Source: Streptomyces sp. NBC_01264 (GTDB lineage: Bacteria > Actinomycetota > Actinomycetes > Streptomycetales > Streptomycetaceae). Taken from it: a stretch of 64,000 nt of DNA. The translations under genes and the position numbers were made by a program. Below the pieces are notes generated by a model that was not told the DNA's origin, searched no databases, and was given only the letters and a program-made list of their open reading frames with translations. Positions 42,647 to 50,204 of this stretch are shown piece after piece; the first letter of the stretch is position 1; every line of letters begins with the position of its first letter. Location: NCBI RefSeq assembly GCF_026340675.1, contig NZ_JAPEOX010000001.1:4216001-4280000 (forward strand). The letters are read 5' to 3'.

Positions 42647-42880
42647 ATGACGTACAAGAAGGCAGTGGTGCTGGCCGCCGGCGTTCTGATGGCCGCCGGT
42701 GCCGCCTCCCCCGCCATGGCCGACTCGGATGCGGACGGCACGGCCGTCGGCTCCCCGGGCGTCCTCTCCGGCAACGTGATCCAGGTCCCGGTGCACGCCC
42801 CGCTCAACGTCTGCGGCAACACCGTCAACGTGATCGCCCTGCTGAACCCCTCGTTCGGCAACACCTGCGTCAACGCCTGA
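42647..42880 (+). CDS. Short chaplin
   Basis: The 77-residue product has a signal peptide (about 1-26, ASPAMAD) and a single chaplin domain (AVGSPGVLSGNVIQVPVHAPLNVCGNTVNVIALLNPSFGNTCVNA) with the two conserved cysteines that form a disulfide in this subgroup. AAGGAAA lies about 9 bases before the ATG. It is secreted and should assemble on hyphal surfaces. The DNA from NVCGNTV to the stop differs from the chaplin at 41635 at only a few positions, pointing to recent duplication or conversion. Confidence 0.95.
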   Translation: MTYKKAVVLAAGVLMAAGAASPAMADSDADGTAVGSPGVLSGNVIQVPVHAPLNVCGNTVNVIALLNPSFGNTCVNA

Positions 42881-42916
42881 CGAAGCGCCTGCGCCCGCAA
42901 GGGCAGACCTCCTCGG

Positions 42917-42956
42917 GGTGGCCTCGGAGTGCACGGCGGTGCACTCCGAGGCCACC
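42917..42956 (+). terminator. Perfect 18-bp hairpin after second chaplin
   Basis: GGTGGCCTCGGAGTGCAC pairs perfectly with its complement across a GGCG loop. It is 36 bases after the chaplin stop and 46 bases before the long chaplin start, so it can insulate the two genes. There is no U-run, as is common in Streptomyces. Confidence 0.8.
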
Positions 42957-43001
42957 TTCGATTCAGCACCGGCCGCAGCGCCGGTAGACAGGGAAGGACC
43001 C

Positions 43002-44129
43002 ATGCGACAGGTACTGAGCCGACAGGTACTGGGCAAGGGGGTGCTCACCGCGGCCGCCGCGTCCAGTCTGCTGTCGATCGCGACCGGCGCGGCCTACGCA
43101 CAACCCGGGGCGATGGCCGAGGCCTCCCAGTCACCGGGCGTGCTGGCCGGCAACAGCGTCTCGGTACCGATCACCTTCACGCCGAACGTGTGCGGCAACA
43201 CCGTGGACGCCGGAGCGGGCCTCAACCCCGCCATGGGCAACAACTGCGCCACCACGACCGGCTCCGACGCCGGGTACGACTACGAGCGCTACCTGAGCCC
43301 GCAGCAGGCCGAGCAGGTACGGCACTACGTCAACCAGAACGACCAGGGCGACGACCGGCACGAGGAGCGCGAGGACCGGCACGAGCAGGGCGGCTACGGA
43401 GAGCGCGGACCCGAGCAGCGGGGCGGCCACGAGGACCACGGGCCGGGCCCGCAGGGCGGCTACGGGGACTCCGGAGAGGAGGAGTGCGACGACCACCCCG
43501 CCCCGGAACGGCCCGAGCCCCGGCCGCAGCACGAGCCGCAGCCGCACGCCGAGCAGCCCCCGCCGCCGGCCCCGCACCACGCGCCGCCCGCGCCGCGGCC
43601 GCTGCCCGTGCCCGAGGCGGAGCACCCGGCGCCCGCGCCCGCACCTGCTCCCGTAGAGCAGGCACCCGCGCCGCAGCCCGAGCCCGTACCGGCACCGGCC
43701 CCGGTCGAGGAGGCCCCGCAGCCGCTTCCGGCGCCGGCCCCCGCGCCCGTAGTGGAGGAGGCTCCGCACACGCTGCCCGCTCCGGCTCCCGTCGCGGAGG
43801 AGGCTCCCGCGCCGATGCCCCCGCACGGCAGCCAGGTCGTGGAGCACCCCGCGCCGGTAGTGCCCCCGGCCGACCAGCCGCCGGCGGCCCCCGCCGGTGA
43901 CCTGCCGGTCCCGCTCCCGCCGGCACCGCTGCCCGCCCCGGCACCCGCCCCGGTTCCGGCGCCCGCGCCCGGTCCCGAAGCCGTTCCCGTCGTGGCGCCC
44001 CCCTCGGCACCCACGCACCAGGAGCTCGCCGCGACCGGTGCCGGAGAGCCCAGCGCCGCGGCGGCCCTGGCCACGGCCCTGATCCTGGGCGGCGCCCTTC
44101 TGTACCGCAGGTCCCGCAACGCCGCCTGA
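43002..44129 (+). CDS. Long chaplin with LAATG sortase anchor and Pro-rich stalk
   Basis: The 375-residue surface protein has a signal peptide (about 1-33), one chaplin domain (about 42-84, SPGVLAGNSVSVPITFTPNVCGNTVDAGAGLNPAMGNNCA), an acidic His/Gly-rich region (about 90-160), and a long Pro/Ala/Glu stalk (PAPVEEAPQPLPAPAPAPVVEEAP). It ends in a sortase signal: LAATG (about 342-346), a hydrophobic helix (AALATALILGGALLY) and RRSRN. It should be linked to peptidoglycan by a class E sortase (LAXTG specificity). Unlike ChpA-C of S. coelicolor, which carry two chaplin domains, only one is seen here; the stalk may replace the second. Confidence 0.92.
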   Translation: MRQVLSRQVLGKGVLTAAAASSLLSIATGAAYAQPGAMAEASQSPGVLAGNSVSVPITFTPNVCGNTVDAGAGLNPAMGNNCATTTGSDAGYDYERYLSPQQAEQVRHYVNQNDQGDDRHEEREDRHEQGGYGERGPEQRGGHEDHGPGPQGGYGDSGEEECDDHPAPERPEPRPQHEPQPHAEQPPPPAPHHAPPAPRPLPVPEAEHPAPAPAPAPVEQAPAPQPEPVPAPAPVEEAPQPLPAPAPAPVVEEAPHTLPAPAPVAEEAPAPMPPHGSQVVEHPAPVVPPADQPPAAPAGDLPVPLPPAPLPAPAPAPVPAPAPGPEAVPVVAPPSAPTHQELAATGAGEPSAAAALATALILGGALLYRRSRNAA

Positions 44130-44157
44130 CGGCAATACCGGTAATCAGAAGAAATAT

Positions 44158-44190
44158 CGGCCGGAGAATCCTTGTCGGATTCTCCGGCCG
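44158..44190 (+). terminator. Terminator after long chaplin
   Basis: CGGCCGGAGAATCC pairs perfectly with GGATTCTCCGGCCG across a 5-base loop, 28 bases past the stop codon; TTGCCGTGTT follows. Confidence 0.8.
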
Positions 44191-44294
44191 TTGCCGTGTT
44201 CGGTTCCGCGTTTCCGTGGCGCCGGGGAATCGTTAACCAGGTCGAAAGTGGCGCGACGGTCGCCACTGGCCACCATTGGAAAAGGATTTCGAAC

Positions 44295-44645
44295 ATGAAG
44301 CTCTCGAAGGTCGCCGCAGTCGTCGTCGGATCCGTCGCCGCCCTCGGCGCCGCCTCCCCCGCCTTCGCCGCCACCGAGGCACCCGCCGTCCCCATGAGCC
44401 TGACGAGCGGGCTGACGGCCGTCACCGACTCGGTGAACCCGGTGTCGGCGGCGCTTCCCCAGACCGTGGGCAACGGGCTGGCCGAGCAGGGCGAGAGCGT
44501 CCAGAAGGTCGTGACCACCGTCCAGAAGGTCAACGAGGTCCGCAACGACGCTCCGGCCGAGGTGATGCACCTCGCCAACGGGGCCACCCAGGCCTCCCCG
44601 CTGCTGGGCGGAGTGAAGCTCAACGGCGGCGGCTCCAAGCACTGA
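44295..44645 (+). CDS. Small secreted protein in chaplin/rodlin locus
   Basis: No family is recognised. The 116-residue product has a clear signal peptide (about 1-26, KLSKVAAVVVGSVAALGAASPAFAA) and a mature part of about 90 residues with no cysteine. It is moderately polar and probably helical (SLTSGLTAVTDSVNPVSAALPQTVGNGLAEQGESVQKVVTTVQKVNEVRND). AAGGA is 8 bases before the ATG at 44295. Location among chaplins and rodlins suggests a further part of the aerial-hypha surface, though this is inference from position only. Confidence 0.85.
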   Translation: MKLSKVAAVVVGSVAALGAASPAFAATEAPAVPMSLTSGLTAVTDSVNPVSAALPQTVGNGLAEQGESVQKVVTTVQKVNEVRNDAPAEVMHLANGATQASPLLGGVKLNGGGSKH

Positions 44646-44669
44646 CGGGCCCGTCCCGTTCCGCCGCCG

Positions 44670-44718
44670 ACATGACTGTGGGCGCCCCCGGCCTCGCCGG
44701 GGGCGCCCACAGTCATGT
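44670..44718. terminator. Perfect 23-bp bidirectional terminator
   Basis: The 23-bp arms (44670-44692 and 44696-44718) are perfectly complementary around a CTC loop. It lies between the converging genes that end at 44645 and 44732 and should stop transcription from both sides. Confidence 0.9.
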
Positions 44719-44731
44719 GGTGCGTCGAACG

Positions 44732-44971
44732 TCAGTCGTTGACGCAGACGTTGCCGAACGCCGGGTTCAGCGCGCCGATGACGTTCACGGAGTTGCCGCA
44801 GACGTTCCCCTGAAGGTGGATCGGGACCTGGACCAGGTTGCCCGAGAGGACACCGGGGGAACCCACGGCCGCGCCCTCGGCCGACGAGTCGGCCATTGCG
44901 GAGCCGGCGGCACCGGCCGCAGCGAGACCAGCGGTGGCCAGGACCAGGGCGGCCTTCTTGGCAGTGTTCAT
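44732..44971 (-). CDS. Short chaplin (minus strand)
   Basis: The 79-residue product has a signal peptide (about 1-28, ending GSAMADSS) and one chaplin domain (AVGSPGVLSGNLVQVPIHLQGNVCGNSVNVIGALNPAFGNVCVND) with both cysteines. The VQVPIH...GNSVNVIG pattern is closest to the ChpD-H type. GAAGG lies 10 bases before the ATG at 44971. The 5' leader contains a strong hairpin (44992-45022) just upstream of the ribosome site, and could limit translation. Confidence 0.94.
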   Translation of the reverse strand: MNTAKKAALVLATAGLAAAGAAGSAMADSSAEGAAVGSPGVLSGNLVQVPIHLQGNVCGNSVNVIGALNPAFGNVCVND

Positions 44972-44991
44972 GGGAAGTGCACCTTCTCTTC

Positions 44992-45022
44992 GATGTTCTG
45001 CCCCGATTCCGGGGCTCACATC
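44992..45022 (-). promoter_or_regulatory. Leader hairpin upstream of minus-strand chaplin
   Basis: On the minus strand GATGT...ACATC and the inner GCCCCG...CGGGGC pair around a GAAT loop. It ends about 4 bases upstream of the AGAAGG ribosome site. It may stabilise the message or modulate translation. Confidence 0.4.
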
Positions 45023-45127
45023 GAGCGAAACGGTCCACCTTCCCAGACGACACGGTTCCGCACGCGATCAGACCTGTTCAGCCCAATAGTCGTAACCGCG
45101 TGCGGGTCCGCGTACGGGTCCCGGTGC

Positions 45128-45667
45128 CTACGGAAGGAACTCCGCGAACGACGGGATCTTCGGGACGAGGCCCGCCGCCGTCCCCGGCACCGCCGGCACG
45201 GCGGGCACCGCGGCCGCGGGCGGGGCGGCGGGTTCGGAGACCGGCAGCGCCGGTACCTCCGGGATCGGGACGTCCGGGATCGGGACGTCGGGAATGGGGA
45301 TGTCGGGGATCTCCGGAACCGCCGGGATCGCCGGGATCGGCAGGTCGGGGAGGGCGGGGATCGCGGGGATCTGCGGCAGGGACGGGAGCGTGGGCAGTTT
45401 GATCTCGGGGATCTTGATCCCCGGCAGCAGGGTGCCCAGGCTCTTCGTCAGGTTCGCCAGGATCTCGGAGACGGCGGCGAGGGCGTCCTCGACGGGACCC
45501 GCCTTCGCCACCCTCTCGTTGATCTCCTCCTGTGCGGCCGCCACCCGGTTCGCGGCGGCACCGGCACCCTCTGCGGCGCCCGCGGGAGCTGCCGCGCCGG
45601 CGAGTATGACGACCGCCAGGGCCGACGGGACAAGGACGCGGATGCGGGAGGCTTTGGTGCGGTGCAT
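45128..45667 (-). CDS. Secreted Ile/Pro/Asp repeat protein
   Basis: No family is recognised. The 179-residue product has a signal peptide (about 1-32, ending PAGAAEG), a helical stretch (NRVAAAQEEINERVAKAGPVEDALAAVSEILANL), and then a repetitive region built from I-P-x units (IKIPEIKLPTLPSLPQIPAIPALP, PIPDVPIPDVPIPEVPALP), followed by Ala/Pro-rich sequence. The alternating hydrophobic-proline pattern suggests an extended or surface-active structure. AGAAGG precedes the ATG at 45667. It is divergent from the second rodlin and shares a 278-bp promoter region with it. Confidence 0.82.
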   Translation of the reverse strand: MHRTKASRIRVLVPSALAVVILAGAAAPAGAAEGAGAAANRVAAAQEEINERVAKAGPVEDALAAVSEILANLTKSLGTLLPGIKIPEIKLPTLPSLPQIPAIPALPDLPIPAIPAVPEIPDIPIPDVPIPDVPIPEVPALPVSEPAAPPAAAVPAVPAVPGTAAGLVPKIPSFAEFLP

Positions 45668-45872
45668 GGATGTTCCTTCTGGTGGTCGCTCAGAAGCGGA
45701 CCCGAGCGATCCGCTTCCTTACCCACCGTGCGAAGGGGTTGCACGGACCGCAACACGAGCGCGGCGCCTCCGCGCCGCTGCGGGGTGCGTACGGGCTTCG
45801 CGCAGGCGTCCGGGGACGGCTCACCCCACCCGGGGAAAACCTGCCCGTGGACAGGCCGTTTGAGTGAAGCAG

Positions 45873-45900
45873 CGGAACCAACCACCAAAAGAGCAGTTGA
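45873..45900 (+). promoter_or_regulatory. BldN-like promoter of second rodlin gene
   Basis: CGGAAC (45873-45878), a 16-base spacer and AGTTGA (45895-45900) match 10 of 12 positions of CGTAAC-N16-CGTTGA. It ends 46 bases upstream of the rodlin start at 45946, the same distance as for the first rodlin. The rest of the 278-bp gap holds nothing else I can name. Confidence 0.55.
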
Positions 45901-45945
45901 TCAGGGCGCTCCACTAGCGGGCACTCGTGCGACAAAAGGATCAAG

Positions 45946-46356
45946 ATGCTCAAGAAGATCATGACTGCTGCCGCGGTCACCGCCGCCGCCGTCGGCGCGG
46001 GCGCTGCTGCTGCCGCCCCCGCCATGGCGATCGGCAACGACAATGGGATCAACACCGTCAACGGGAACGGTGCCGTGCAGGCCTACGGCAACCAGAAGAC
46101 CCACGGTGACATGAGCCCGCAGCTCGGCGTCGTCCAGGGCACCCTGAACAAGCCCTGCATCGGTCTGCCGGCCAAGGTCAACGCCCAGTCCCTGGTGGCA
46201 CTGCTCAACATCGGTGTCCAGGACGTCAACGTCCTGTCCAACCCGCAGAACCAGCAGTGCGCCGAGAACTCCACCCAGGCCAAGGGCGACGAGCCGCTCT
46301 CGCACATCCTGGACAACATCCCGCTCCTCTCGGGCAACGTCTCCGCCAACAGCTGA
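45946..46356 (+). CDS. Rodlin (RdlA/RdlB family), second copy
   Basis: The 136-residue product is the same length as the rodlin at 42007 and shares IGND(N/H)GINTVNGNGA, GNMSPQ/GDMSPQ, NPQNQQCAENSTQAKGDEPLSHIL and the same two cysteines. It has a signal peptide (about 1-30, APAMAIG). AAAGGA lies 7 bases before the ATG at 45946. It is in the same orientation as the first rodlin but 3.9 kb away, unlike the divergent rdlA/rdlB pair known from S. coelicolor. Secreted, it should organise chaplin rodlets. Confidence 0.95.
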   Translation: MLKKIMTAAAVTAAAVGAGAAAAAPAMAIGNDNGINTVNGNGAVQAYGNQKTHGDMSPQLGVVQGTLNKPCIGLPAKVNAQSLVALLNIGVQDVNVLSNPQNQQCAENSTQAKGDEPLSHILDNIPLLSGNVSANS

Positions 46357-46453
46357 TCTCCGCTCCCGATCGACGGTCCGGGACCCCTTGGTCCACAGAA
46401 CCGGCGCCCGTGGAGCGACGCGTTCGAAGAAGCGGCGTGACGTCGTGAAGTGA

Positions 46454-46490
46454 CGAGGGCCCCGGCAGCGTCCAGCTGCCGGGGCCCTCG
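46454..46490. terminator. Perfect 16-bp terminator between rodlin and VKOR genes
   Basis: CGAGGGCCCCGGCAGC pairs with GCTGCCGGGGCCCTCG around a 5-base loop. It lies between the converging rodlin and VKOR genes. Confidence 0.85.
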
Positions 46491-46516
46491 CATGCCGTCG
46501 ACCGGTCCGGGGAGGA

Positions 46517-47158
46517 TCAGCCGGTCCAGAAATCCCACCACCGGGTCAGGATCAGCATCCCGATCACGCCGGTGTGCAGGACGGGCGGGGCCCAGCCGAA
46601 GTCGGCGAAGAAGTTCCGTACCGGTGCGGGCGCGGGGAGGATCCCCGCGCGCACGGTGTGCGCGGTGACCGCCCAGAACATCACCAGGGTGGCCGCCCAG
46701 GTCAGGCAGCACCACAGGCAGAGCGCGTTGATCTCGTAGAGCGACTGGACCATGAGCCAGGTGCAGAATCCGACGCCGAAGAGCATTCCGGCGTCGAGTC
46801 CCAGCCAGAACCAGCCGCGGTGGCGGGCCCCGGCCAGCAGGCCGGCGCCGACGCACACGACCGCCCCGTAGGCGACCAGCCCCAGCATCGGGTTCGGGAA
46901 GCCGAAGGCCGCCGCCTGGTCGCTCTTCATCACGCTGCCGCAGGAGACCACCGGGTTGAGGCTGCACGCGGGCTTGAAGTCCGGGTTCTCCAGCAGCAGG
47001 AACTTGTCCAGGGTGATGACCCAGGCGGCCAGCACTCCGGCGGCCCCGGTGATCAGCAGCAGCCAGGCCAGCGCACGGGGGGCCGCGATCGGTTCCGCGT
47101 CCTTGCGGTTGTGGGGACGGCCCTGCTGGCGGGGGACGCCCACGGTATTTGTTGCCAT
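46517..47158 (-). CDS. Vitamin K epoxide reductase (VKOR) family membrane protein
   Basis: The 213-residue protein has four to five helices. The redox CLWC motif (ALCLWCCLTW) in a helix near residue 150 and a cysteine loop after the first helix (DFKPACSLNPVVSCGSV) are the two VKOR cysteine pairs. It should recycle menaquinone while oxidising a partner thiol-disulfide protein in the extracytoplasmic space, supporting disulfide formation. The nearby chaplins and rodlins, with disulfides, are plausible clients, although that is inference. No partner DsbA-like domain is fused. Confidence 0.92.
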   Translation of the reverse strand: MATNTVGVPRQQGRPHNRKDAEPIAAPRALAWLLLITGAAGVLAAWVITLDKFLLLENPDFKPACSLNPVVSCGSVMKSDQAAAFGFPNPMLGLVAYGAVVCVGAGLLAGARHRGWFWLGLDAGMLFGVGFCTWLMVQSLYEINALCLWCCLTWAATLVMFWAVTAHTVRAGILPAPAPVRNFFADFGWAPPVLHTGVIGMLILTRWWDFWTG

Positions 47159-47350
47159 ACGGTCATGCTCCCGCCCTTGTGCCCGCTATCCGGCCCAACC
47201 ATGCTCATCGACATGGAGGTTGACCTGAAGGGGTGGCTGGAACCCCTGGCGCTTCCCGGACGTTTTACCGAACCCCGGACGTGATGTCAGACCCAGGGGT
47301 TACGTTGAGCTTCCGCGAAGTGACGAGCTGCGACGGCCTGGAGACCCACC

Positions 47351-48121
47351 TTGAGCGATCCGCACGAGACAACCGAGGCGCACCTCGGCCGACTCCTGGG
47401 CCGCGCCCTCAACTCCTTCGATCTGCCGGACGAATTGGTCGAGCGGCTGGGCACCGCGCTCGCCCACAGGACCTCGCTCCACACCACCCGCCGCAGCCCC
47501 TCGGCGGGACCGTGGCGGGAGATACACCGGCACGCCTACCTGCTGTCCGACGGTGACTCCGTGGTCCTGTGGGAGCTGGCGCACCGTCAGGATCCCGACC
47601 TCTCCATACGGTACGAGGTCTTCGCCGGCAAGGCGGAGACCTGCCTCGCGGCGGCCCGGCTCTTCGGCGAGGTCCCCTCGCAGGTGGCGCGGGACCTCGT
47701 GGAGGTCACGGCCGAGGAGGAGCCGGAGAGCGACATCGCCGTGCTGAGCGCGCTGTTCACCGATCCGACCCCGGCCCCGCGGCACCGCGAGTACGAGGTG
47801 GAGGAGTCCGCGGACCACGCCCGCCGGGTACTGCGCCGCGCGGAGAACCCGGACCGGCCGGGCGAGCAGGTGGCCCTGCTGCTGCGGTCGGCCTACGCGC
47901 ACCAGATCACGCAGGTGTTCGGCACCCGGCAGTGCCTGGCGGACGGGCGGGACGCCGGCTTCAGCCTGTACGAGCACTCCTTCGTCCTGCTGGACGGGAG
48001 CGAGTTCAGCCTGTGGGAGGTCGAGCACACGGTGACGCCGGACGGGCGGCACATGTGCGAGGTCTACGAGACCGAAACGGCCGCGCGCGGAGCCATGGAG
48101 CTCCGCGCGCGGGTGAGGTGA
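47351..48121 (+). CDS. Conserved Streptomyces protein (likely DUF6227)
   Basis: This 256-residue soluble protein starts with TTG at 47351, which has GGAG at a proper distance; SDPHETTEAHLGRLLGRALNSFDLPDELVERL follows. It has two related beta-rich stretches (HRHAYLLSDGDSVVLWELAH and YEHSFVLLDGSEFSLWEVEHT), suggesting an internal duplication. I recall it as DUF6227, which is Streptomyces-restricted and of unknown function (not searched). It is transcribed alone, convergent with the fructose operon. Confidence 0.82.
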   Translation: MSDPHETTEAHLGRLLGRALNSFDLPDELVERLGTALAHRTSLHTTRRSPSAGPWREIHRHAYLLSDGDSVVLWELAHRQDPDLSIRYEVFAGKAETCLAAARLFGEVPSQVARDLVEVTAEEEPESDIAVLSALFTDPTPAPRHREYEVEESADHARRVLRRAENPDRPGEQVALLLRSAYAHQITQVFGTRQCLADGRDAGFSLYEHSFVLLDGSEFSLWEVEHTVTPDGRHMCEVYETETAARGAMELRARVR

Positions 48122-48161
48122 CCTGGGCGGGTCGAGTCGGGTCAGGCCAGGTCGGGTCGGG

Positions 48162-50204
48162 TCAGGCCGCGACGGTGACCTTCGCCGGTTCCGGAGGGGG
48201 CGTCGCTTCGGCGGGCGCGGCCTGCTTGCGCATCCCCTTCAGGAGGATGACCAGGCCGGCGCTGGTGGCCGTACCGGCGGCGATGGCGATCAGGTAGAGC
48301 AGCGGGTTGCCGATCAGCGGGATCACGAAGATGCCGCCGTGCGGGGCCCGCAGGGTGCACTCGAAGGCCATCGAGAGCGCTCCGGTGACCGCGCCGCCGA
48401 CCATGGAGGCCGGGATCACGCGCAGCGGGTCGGCCGCGGCGAACGGGATGGCGCCCTCGCTGATGAAGGAGGCGCCGAGGAACCAGGCGGCCTTGCCGTT
48501 CTCGCGCTCGGTCTTGGAGAAGAGCCGGCCGCGGACCGTGGTGGCCAGTGCCATCGCCAGCGGCGGCACCATGCCGGCGGCCATCACGGCGGCCATGACC
48601 TTGAGGCTGCCCTCGTTGGGGGTGGCGAGGCCGCCGATGGCGAAGGCGTAGGCCACCTTGTTGAGCGGGCCGCCGAGGTCGAAGCACATCATCAGGCCGA
48701 GGATGACGCCGAGGATGATCGCGTTGGCGCCGGAGAGGCCCGCCAGCCAGTCGGTGAGGGCCCGCTGGAGCGAGGCCACGGGCTTGCCGACGACCAGGAA
48801 CATCAGGAACGCGGTGACGGCGGAGCCGATCAGCGGCAGGACGACCACCGGCATGATCCCGCGCAGGGCGGTGGGGATCTTCAGCTTCTGGACGGCGAGT
48901 ACGGTGCCGCCCGCGATGAGACCGGCGATCAGGCCGCCGAGGAATCCGGCGTCGATCGTGAGGGCCACGGCGCCGCCGACGAAGCCGGGGACGAGACCGG
49001 GCCGGTCGGCCATGCCGTAGGCGATGTAGCCGGCGAGTACGGGGACCAGGAAGCCGAAGGCGAGGCCGCCGGTCTGGAAGAGCAGCGCGGCCCAGCTGGC
49101 GGCCTCGGTCCAGACGAAGTGCTCGGCGACCGAGGGGGCGTTGTTGATCTCGTAGCCGCCGATGGCGAAGGCGAGGGCGATGAGGAGGCCGCCGGCGGCG
49201 ACGAAGGGGACCATGTAGCTGACGCCGGACATCAGCCAGGTACGGAGCTTCGCGCCGTAGCCGTCCTGCTCCTCGCCGGCCTCTTCCACCGGGGTGGGGG
49301 CGGTGGTGGTCTCGCCGCGTGCCGCCTTGTCGCGGGCCTCCTGGAGGAGTTCCGCGGGGCGGTTGATGCCCGCCTTGACGCCTACGTCGACGGTGGGCTT
49401 GCCGGCGAAGCGGGCCCTGTCCCTGACCGGGACGTCATGGGCGAAGACGGCCGCGTCGGCTGCGGCGATGGTTTCGGGGGTGAGCTTGGTGAAGCCGGCC
49501 GAGCCCTGGGTTTCGACCTGGAGGTCGATTCCTGCCTCGGCGGCGGCCTGTTGGAGGGACTCCGCGGCCATGTAGGTGTGCGCGATCCCGGTGGGACAGG
49601 ACGTGACGGCCACCACTCGGAACGGCTGCCCTGCGAGGCTCTCCCCCACCCCGCCCCTTCCCGAAACCGGGCTCCGCCCGGCCCCTTCGGGGGCTCCGCC
49701 CCCGGACCCCCGCTCCTCAAACGCCGGAGGGGCTGGAGTGGGTGCTGGAGGGGCTGGGCTTTCGGGCTCGCCCGCGACCAGGGCTGCCGCCTCCTCCGGG
49801 GTCGCTGCCGCGCGGAGGGTGGCCACGAAGTCGGGCCGCATCAGGCGGCGGGCCAGGGTGGAGAGGATGGAGAGGTGGGCGTCGTCCGCGCCGGCGGGGG
49901 CCGCTATCAGGAAGATCAGGTCCGCCGGGCCGTCCGGGGCGCCGAAGTCGATGCCCGACGGGGAGCGGCCGAAGGCCAGGGTGGGGGTCGTCACGTGGGT
50001 GGAGCGGCAGTGGGGGATGCCTATGCCGCCCTCCAGACCGGTCGGCATCTGGGCCTCGCGGGCCGCCACGTCGGCCAGGAAGCCGTCCAGGTCGGTGACC
50101 CGGCCCAGCTCCACCATCCGTTCGGCGAGGGCACGTGCCGCCCCCTCCTTGGACTCTGCGGACAGGTCGAGGTCGACCAGTTCGGGGAGGATCATCTCGC
50201 TCAT
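48162..50204 (-). CDS. fruA: Fructose PTS permease, fused IIA-IIB-IIC
   Basis: The 680-residue protein imports fructose as fructose-1-phosphate using PEP. Domain order: IIA-Fru (about 1-150, phosphorylated His in GIPHCRS), a linker, IIB-Fru (about 195-300, phospho-Cys in AVTSCPTGIAHTYMA), and IIC-Fru membrane domain (about 320-655). The ATG at 50204 overlaps the fruK stop (ATGA). The linker (about 150-190) includes PAPPAFEERGSGGGAPEGAG, which is the translation of the dispersed extragenic repeat at 49681, inserted in frame. Regulation by the DeoR protein encoded first in the operon is expected. Confidence 0.95.
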   Translation of the reverse strand: MSEMILPELVDLDLSAESKEGAARALAERMVELGRVTDLDGFLADVAAREAQMPTGLEGGIGIPHCRSTHVTTPTLAFGRSPSGIDFGAPDGPADLIFLIAAPAGADDAHLSILSTLARRLMRPDFVATLRAAATPEEAAALVAGEPESPAPPAPTPAPPAFEERGSGGGAPEGAGRSPVSGRGGVGESLAGQPFRVVAVTSCPTGIAHTYMAAESLQQAAAEAGIDLQVETQGSAGFTKLTPETIAAADAAVFAHDVPVRDRARFAGKPTVDVGVKAGINRPAELLQEARDKAARGETTTAPTPVEEAGEEQDGYGAKLRTWLMSGVSYMVPFVAAGGLLIALAFAIGGYEINNAPSVAEHFVWTEAASWAALLFQTGGLAFGFLVPVLAGYIAYGMADRPGLVPGFVGGAVALTIDAGFLGGLIAGLIAGGTVLAVQKLKIPTALRGIMPVVVLPLIGSAVTAFLMFLVVGKPVASLQRALTDWLAGLSGANAIILGVILGLMMCFDLGGPLNKVAYAFAIGGLATPNEGSLKVMAAVMAAGMVPPLAMALATTVRGRLFSKTERENGKAAWFLGASFISEGAIPFAAADPLRVIPASMVGGAVTGALSMAFECTLRAPHGGIFVIPLIGNPLLYLIAIAAGTATSAGLVILLKGMRKQAAPAEATPPPEPAKVTVAA
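49681..49742 (-). repeat. Dispersed extragenic repeat, copy D, in frame inside fruA
   Basis: On the minus strand it reads CCAGCCCCTCCGGCG then TTTGAGGAGCGGGGGTCCG and a GGGGGC/GCCCCC hairpin. The gene stays open through it because the reading frame avoids the usual TGA, giving a Pro/Glu/Gly-rich linker between the IIA and IIB domains. Confidence 0.75.

Noticed and set aside
42917..42956. Inverted repeats as insertion-sequence ends
   Set aside because: The arms are a hairpin with a 4-base loop and enclose no gene; no target duplication or transposase is present. The same applies to the hairpins at 44158, 44670 and 46454.
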